Source: Faecalicatena orotica
Lineage (GTDB): Bacteria; Bacillota; Clostridia; Lachnospirales; Lachnospiraceae
Reading direction: 5' to 3'
Assembly (NCBI RefSeq): GCF_003149245.1
Contig: NZ_QGDL01000003.1
Span: forward strand, 248,001-312,000
DNA length: 64,000 bases
The notes under the pieces: model-generated
Told to the model about the DNA's origin: nothing
Database searches by the model: none
What the model saw: the letters and a program-made list of their open reading frames with translations, nothing else
Program-made: the position numbers and the translations under genes
Shown here: one piece after another, positions 61,879 through 64,000 of the stretch
Numbering within the stretch: position 1 is the stretch's first letter
Layout: each line of letters opens with the position of its first letter

Positions 61879-61931
61879 ATATCCCCACCGGAATCAATGC
61901 TTGACAGCATTGAATTTTCCGGTGGGGATAT
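61879..61931 (-). terminator. Terminator of the AAA-ATPase/nuclease gene
   Basis: ATATCCCCACCGGAA pairs perfectly with TTCCGGTGGGGATAT, and TCAATGC with GCATTGA inside; a ~22-bp stem with a small internal loop. On the minus strand TTCTTTTT follows. It sits 31 nt after the gene's stop and accounts for most of the 229-nt gap. Confidence 0.8.
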
Positions 61932-61961
61932 GTTTCCCATATTTTTCTTTCTGATATATAT

Positions 61962-63557
61962 TTATACGACTGCTTCAACTAAAACTTTATTCTTAACGAA
62001 TACTTCATGTACACCAACCTGTTTGTTTTTATTAAAGTTAAAACTAATCATATACCCTTTACTTTTCTTGTAATCCTCCAGATATTCAGCTAATTGTTCC
62101 TCTCCTCGGCGATTATACTCATCTCCATGCCATATCTTCATTTCAATGATTGACTGCTCGCCTCGATAATCAACAATCACATCTGTACGCCGCATTCCTC
62201 TTGTTCTGAACTCAATATAATAATTCCCAATTCCATTGATTATAGGCCTGAGATAAAGCAGGAAATATTTTCTGCCCTCTTCTTCTAAAAATGTTTCATC
62301 ACTATCGGCATACAATTCTGTGAAATGCTCCACAAACTTCTCTAATATCAGCCGCATATTTAATTGTCCACCTGTAATAAACTGGTTTTTGTCCTTTAAA
62401 GATGCTTTATAGATATCTTTCTCGTGCATCTCGTTTGCAGATAGGTAGTAATTATAGAGTAATGTATCAAATATCCTGTTCGCCGGCTCTACCATTCCAT
62501 CCCTATTTTTAACAAAGCCAAACATTGATGCAATATCAATAGCCGGATTCATTGGATTATACGCAATCCCTCTGCCTGAAAACAACAGGGCATACAGCAT
62601 TTCGTCCATTTCCGGATAAGTCGTCAGTTTATGAATCAATGATTCGAACAATGTATTCTTTTCCTGCAAAAGAATCCTTTCAGCCTCCAGAAATCCCGAT
62701 TTGCTCCATGCTGACCGCTTATCCGGATATTTTTCACTGCCGGAAACTCTTTCATCTATAATCTTGCAAAGACGTGAAACCAAATAAGGATAACCAGATG
62801 TATAATTAGATATCATCCCTGCCATCTCCATGACATCCATACCTGTATGCCAGTCTTCTTCATATTTCTCCAGCATCTCTGCAATTCCGTCCATTGACAG
62901 GCTCATATCCACATTGAAATCAGCAGCAATATTCCAAGGACTATTATATTGCTGTTCCTCATCACCACGCATCTTTAGTTTCAAATTCTTAATGTCGTGT
63001 ACTCCTGCTAAAATAACTGACTGGAAAGTAGGACGGTCAATTCGTTTCAGATATTTATCTCTTAACATTCCAAGAAAACTTAAAAATGTTGTGCTTCCAC
63101 TCGCCTGATCCACCTCGTCAATTATTAGAATAATCGGCTTTACGCTATCCCTGCACATCTGTGAAATCACATTTGAATATTCCCTGAAAGACAGCTGCTT
63201 CTCGCCTTTTGCATACTCAGATAAGATCTGAAAAGTCTCTTTCGGAACCTCCGTTGTTTCCCCATACTCAATCGTATCACATAGGAGTCCGCTAAATTCC
63301 CTGCAGAAATTGGTGTCATTCCTGTAAACAAAGTCACCCATCCCCTCAAAACTAATTGAAAATACAATATAATCTGGGGAAAGCGCCCGCACAAGCTGAC
63401 GAATAGTCGTTGTTTTCCCATACTGTCTCGCCCTGTTGATCGTAAAATATTTCCCGGCATCTACAAGATTCTTAATTTCCCTTAACTGCCTGTTGACCTC
63501 AACCATGTAATGTAAATCCGGCAGGCAGACACCTTCCGTATTAAAATACTTGCCCAT
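61962..63557 (-). CDS. AAA-ATPase with C-terminal PD-(D/E)XK nuclease-like domain
   Basis: A 531-aa protein. The P-loop is ARQYGKTTT (GKT at 48-50) and Walker B is LIIDEVDQ (about 146-153). A long helical middle (about 260-400) follows. The C-terminal domain has TDVIVDYRGEQSIIEMKIW, giving the Asp and Glu-x-Lys of the PD-(D/E)XK fold, and the downstream YLEDYKKSKGYMISFNF. The start was set at the ATG 9 nt after AGGAG. Such proteins are abundant in gut anaerobes, often in many copies, with unclear roles (defence or mobile-element origin have been suggested). The remnant at 23930-24901 is a degenerate member of the broader class. Confidence 0.85.
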   Translation of the reverse strand: MGKYFNTEGVCLPDLHYMVEVNRQLREIKNLVDAGKYFTINRARQYGKTTTIRQLVRALSPDYIVFSISFEGMGDFVYRNDTNFCREFSGLLCDTIEYGETTEVPKETFQILSEYAKGEKQLSFREYSNVISQMCRDSVKPIILIIDEVDQASGSTTFLSFLGMLRDKYLKRIDRPTFQSVILAGVHDIKNLKLKMRGDEEQQYNSPWNIAADFNVDMSLSMDGIAEMLEKYEEDWHTGMDVMEMAGMISNYTSGYPYLVSRLCKIIDERVSGSEKYPDKRSAWSKSGFLEAERILLQEKNTLFESLIHKLTTYPEMDEMLYALLFSGRGIAYNPMNPAIDIASMFGFVKNRDGMVEPANRIFDTLLYNYYLSANEMHEKDIYKASLKDKNQFITGGQLNMRLILEKFVEHFTELYADSDETFLEEEGRKYFLLYLRPIINGIGNYYIEFRTRGMRRTDVIVDYRGEQSIIEMKIWHGDEYNRRGEEQLAEYLEDYKKSKGYMISFNFNKNKQVGVHEVFVKNKVLVEAVV

Positions 63558-63762
63558 GCTGCACACTCCTGTTTTCCAATACTGCTTATTTTCCACTGTA
63601 CTGATTACATTATACGGCATTCCAACTTATAGCACAATCATTTGTTCCAAACCTTATCAAAAGGATACTGTGCTTATAAAATAATTGTATCTACTCATTA
63701 AAAACCACCAAGTACAGAGCCCAAAGTCTTCGGGAGTATATTCAGGATATCAGCATACTCTC

Positions 63763-64000
63763 CTATTCCCTTGCTTTGAGCACAAAGATTTTTGAATCAA
63801 AGTCCCCACATATAGATCCGTCATGAGGAAGTTCACCACAAGACGCATCCGTGGTAATCAATCCTAAGTTCATCAGTTCATCGCCATAATTTTCTGTATG
63901 GTTAGTCAGATTTAAATAACAGCAGTCAGGATTCAATCCTTGAAGCCTAATACGGCTATATGGAAGGTTGGCTCCGTTTAATACGCGGTACCAGCCAACC
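63763..64000 (-). CDS. C-terminal part of a GH36 alpha-galactosidase
   Basis: A partial gene that runs off the right edge. The last 78 residues include LPYSRIRLQGLNPDCCY, YGDELMNLGLITTD and the closing GDFDSKIFVLKA. This pattern (RLKGLDP, YxGxxLMxxG, GDFxSxI) is what I recall at the end of GH36 alpha-galactosidases. GH36 enzymes release alpha-linked galactose from raffinose-type sugars or host glycans. The family call rests on a short segment. It is upstream of the AAA-ATPase gene by 205 nt. Confidence 0.6.
   Translation of the reverse strand, partial: VGWYRVLNGANLPYSRIRLQGLNPDCCYLNLTNHTENYGDELMNLGLITTDASCGELPHDGSICGDFDSKIFVLKARE

Noticed and set aside
1-64000. Prophage, insertion sequences or integrative elements.
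   Set aside because: I found no transposase, integrase, phage structural or conjugation genes; traX alone is not evidence of a conjugative element.

Overview
The window looks like a chromosomal segment from a strictly anaerobic, spore-forming, low-to-mid GC Firmicute, most probably a gut Lachnospiraceae. The evidence is the dgt-dnaG-rpoD-trmK macromolecular synthesis cluster, the infC-rpmI-rplT operon behind an attenuator leader, a tryptophan T-box, anaerobic class III ribonucleotide reductase (NrdD/NrdG), a GerA-type spore germination protein, a stand-alone TrpB2, and many glycan-import operons run by AraC and YesM/YesN regulators. Nearly all genes lie on the minus strand. No prophage, insertion sequence or CRISPR array was seen.

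Layout. 0-6.5 kb: dgt, dnaG, rpoD, trmK and a polyphosphate:AMP phosphotransferase, with a pair of covarying hairpins between dgt and dnaG. 6.5-15.6 kb: a galacto-N-biose/lacto-N-biose locus (GH112 phosphorylase, solute-binding protein, two permeases, a 55-aa membrane protein, N-acetylhexosamine 1-kinase) flanked by two paralogous AraC regulators. 15.6-24.9 kb: an FtsX/ABC/two-component operon, an orphan hybrid kinase with two periplasmic-binding domains, and a doubly deleted remnant of an AAA-ATPase/nuclease gene. 25-29.7 kb: tRNA-Leu(AAG), T-box-controlled trpB2, a DUF2804 gene and the infC operon. 30-37 kb: sodium symporter, DegV, MATE, TraX, CPBP protease, GerA. 37.2-40.4 kb: nrdD-nrdG-dut. 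40.6-61.7 kb: a second large sugar region. 62-64 kb: a full-length AAA-ATPase/PD-(D/E)XK protein and the C-terminus of a GH36 alpha-galactosidase that continues past the edge.

How the parts work together. In the 7-15 kb locus, a host-type disaccharide (Gal-beta-1,3-GlcNAc or GalNAc) would be imported by the ABC system, split by phosphate to Gal-1-P and the N-acetylhexosamine, and the latter phosphorylated at C1 by the kinase. In the 41-52 kb operon, a YesM/YesN pair is transcribed with one ABC importer, a cytosolic GH29 alpha-fucosidase, a GH4 alpha-galactosidase-type enzyme and a double-SIS sugar isomerase. This suggests uptake of intact small fucosylated and/or alpha-galactosylated oligosaccharides and trimming inside the cell. 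Next to it (52-58 kb) lies an isomerase-kinase-aldolase trio of unknown substrate, an aminotransferase translationally abutting a second, orphan solute-binding protein, and a third AraC regulator. A further block (59-61.7 kb) holds a TIM-barrel isomerase/epimerase, a Gfo/Idh/MocA oxidoreductase and a VOC protein. Neither importer has its ATPase in the window, so a shared MsmX-type ATPase elsewhere is expected.

The strongest leads for something undescribed are the isomerase-kinase-aldolase-aminotransferase-SBP cluster, with an isomerase homologue that appears to have lost two metal ligands; the two-TM mini-protein inside the lacto-N-biose operon; and the covarying hairpin pair upstream of dnaG. 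All functional calls come from reading the sequence and recalled family knowledge; no database search was run.
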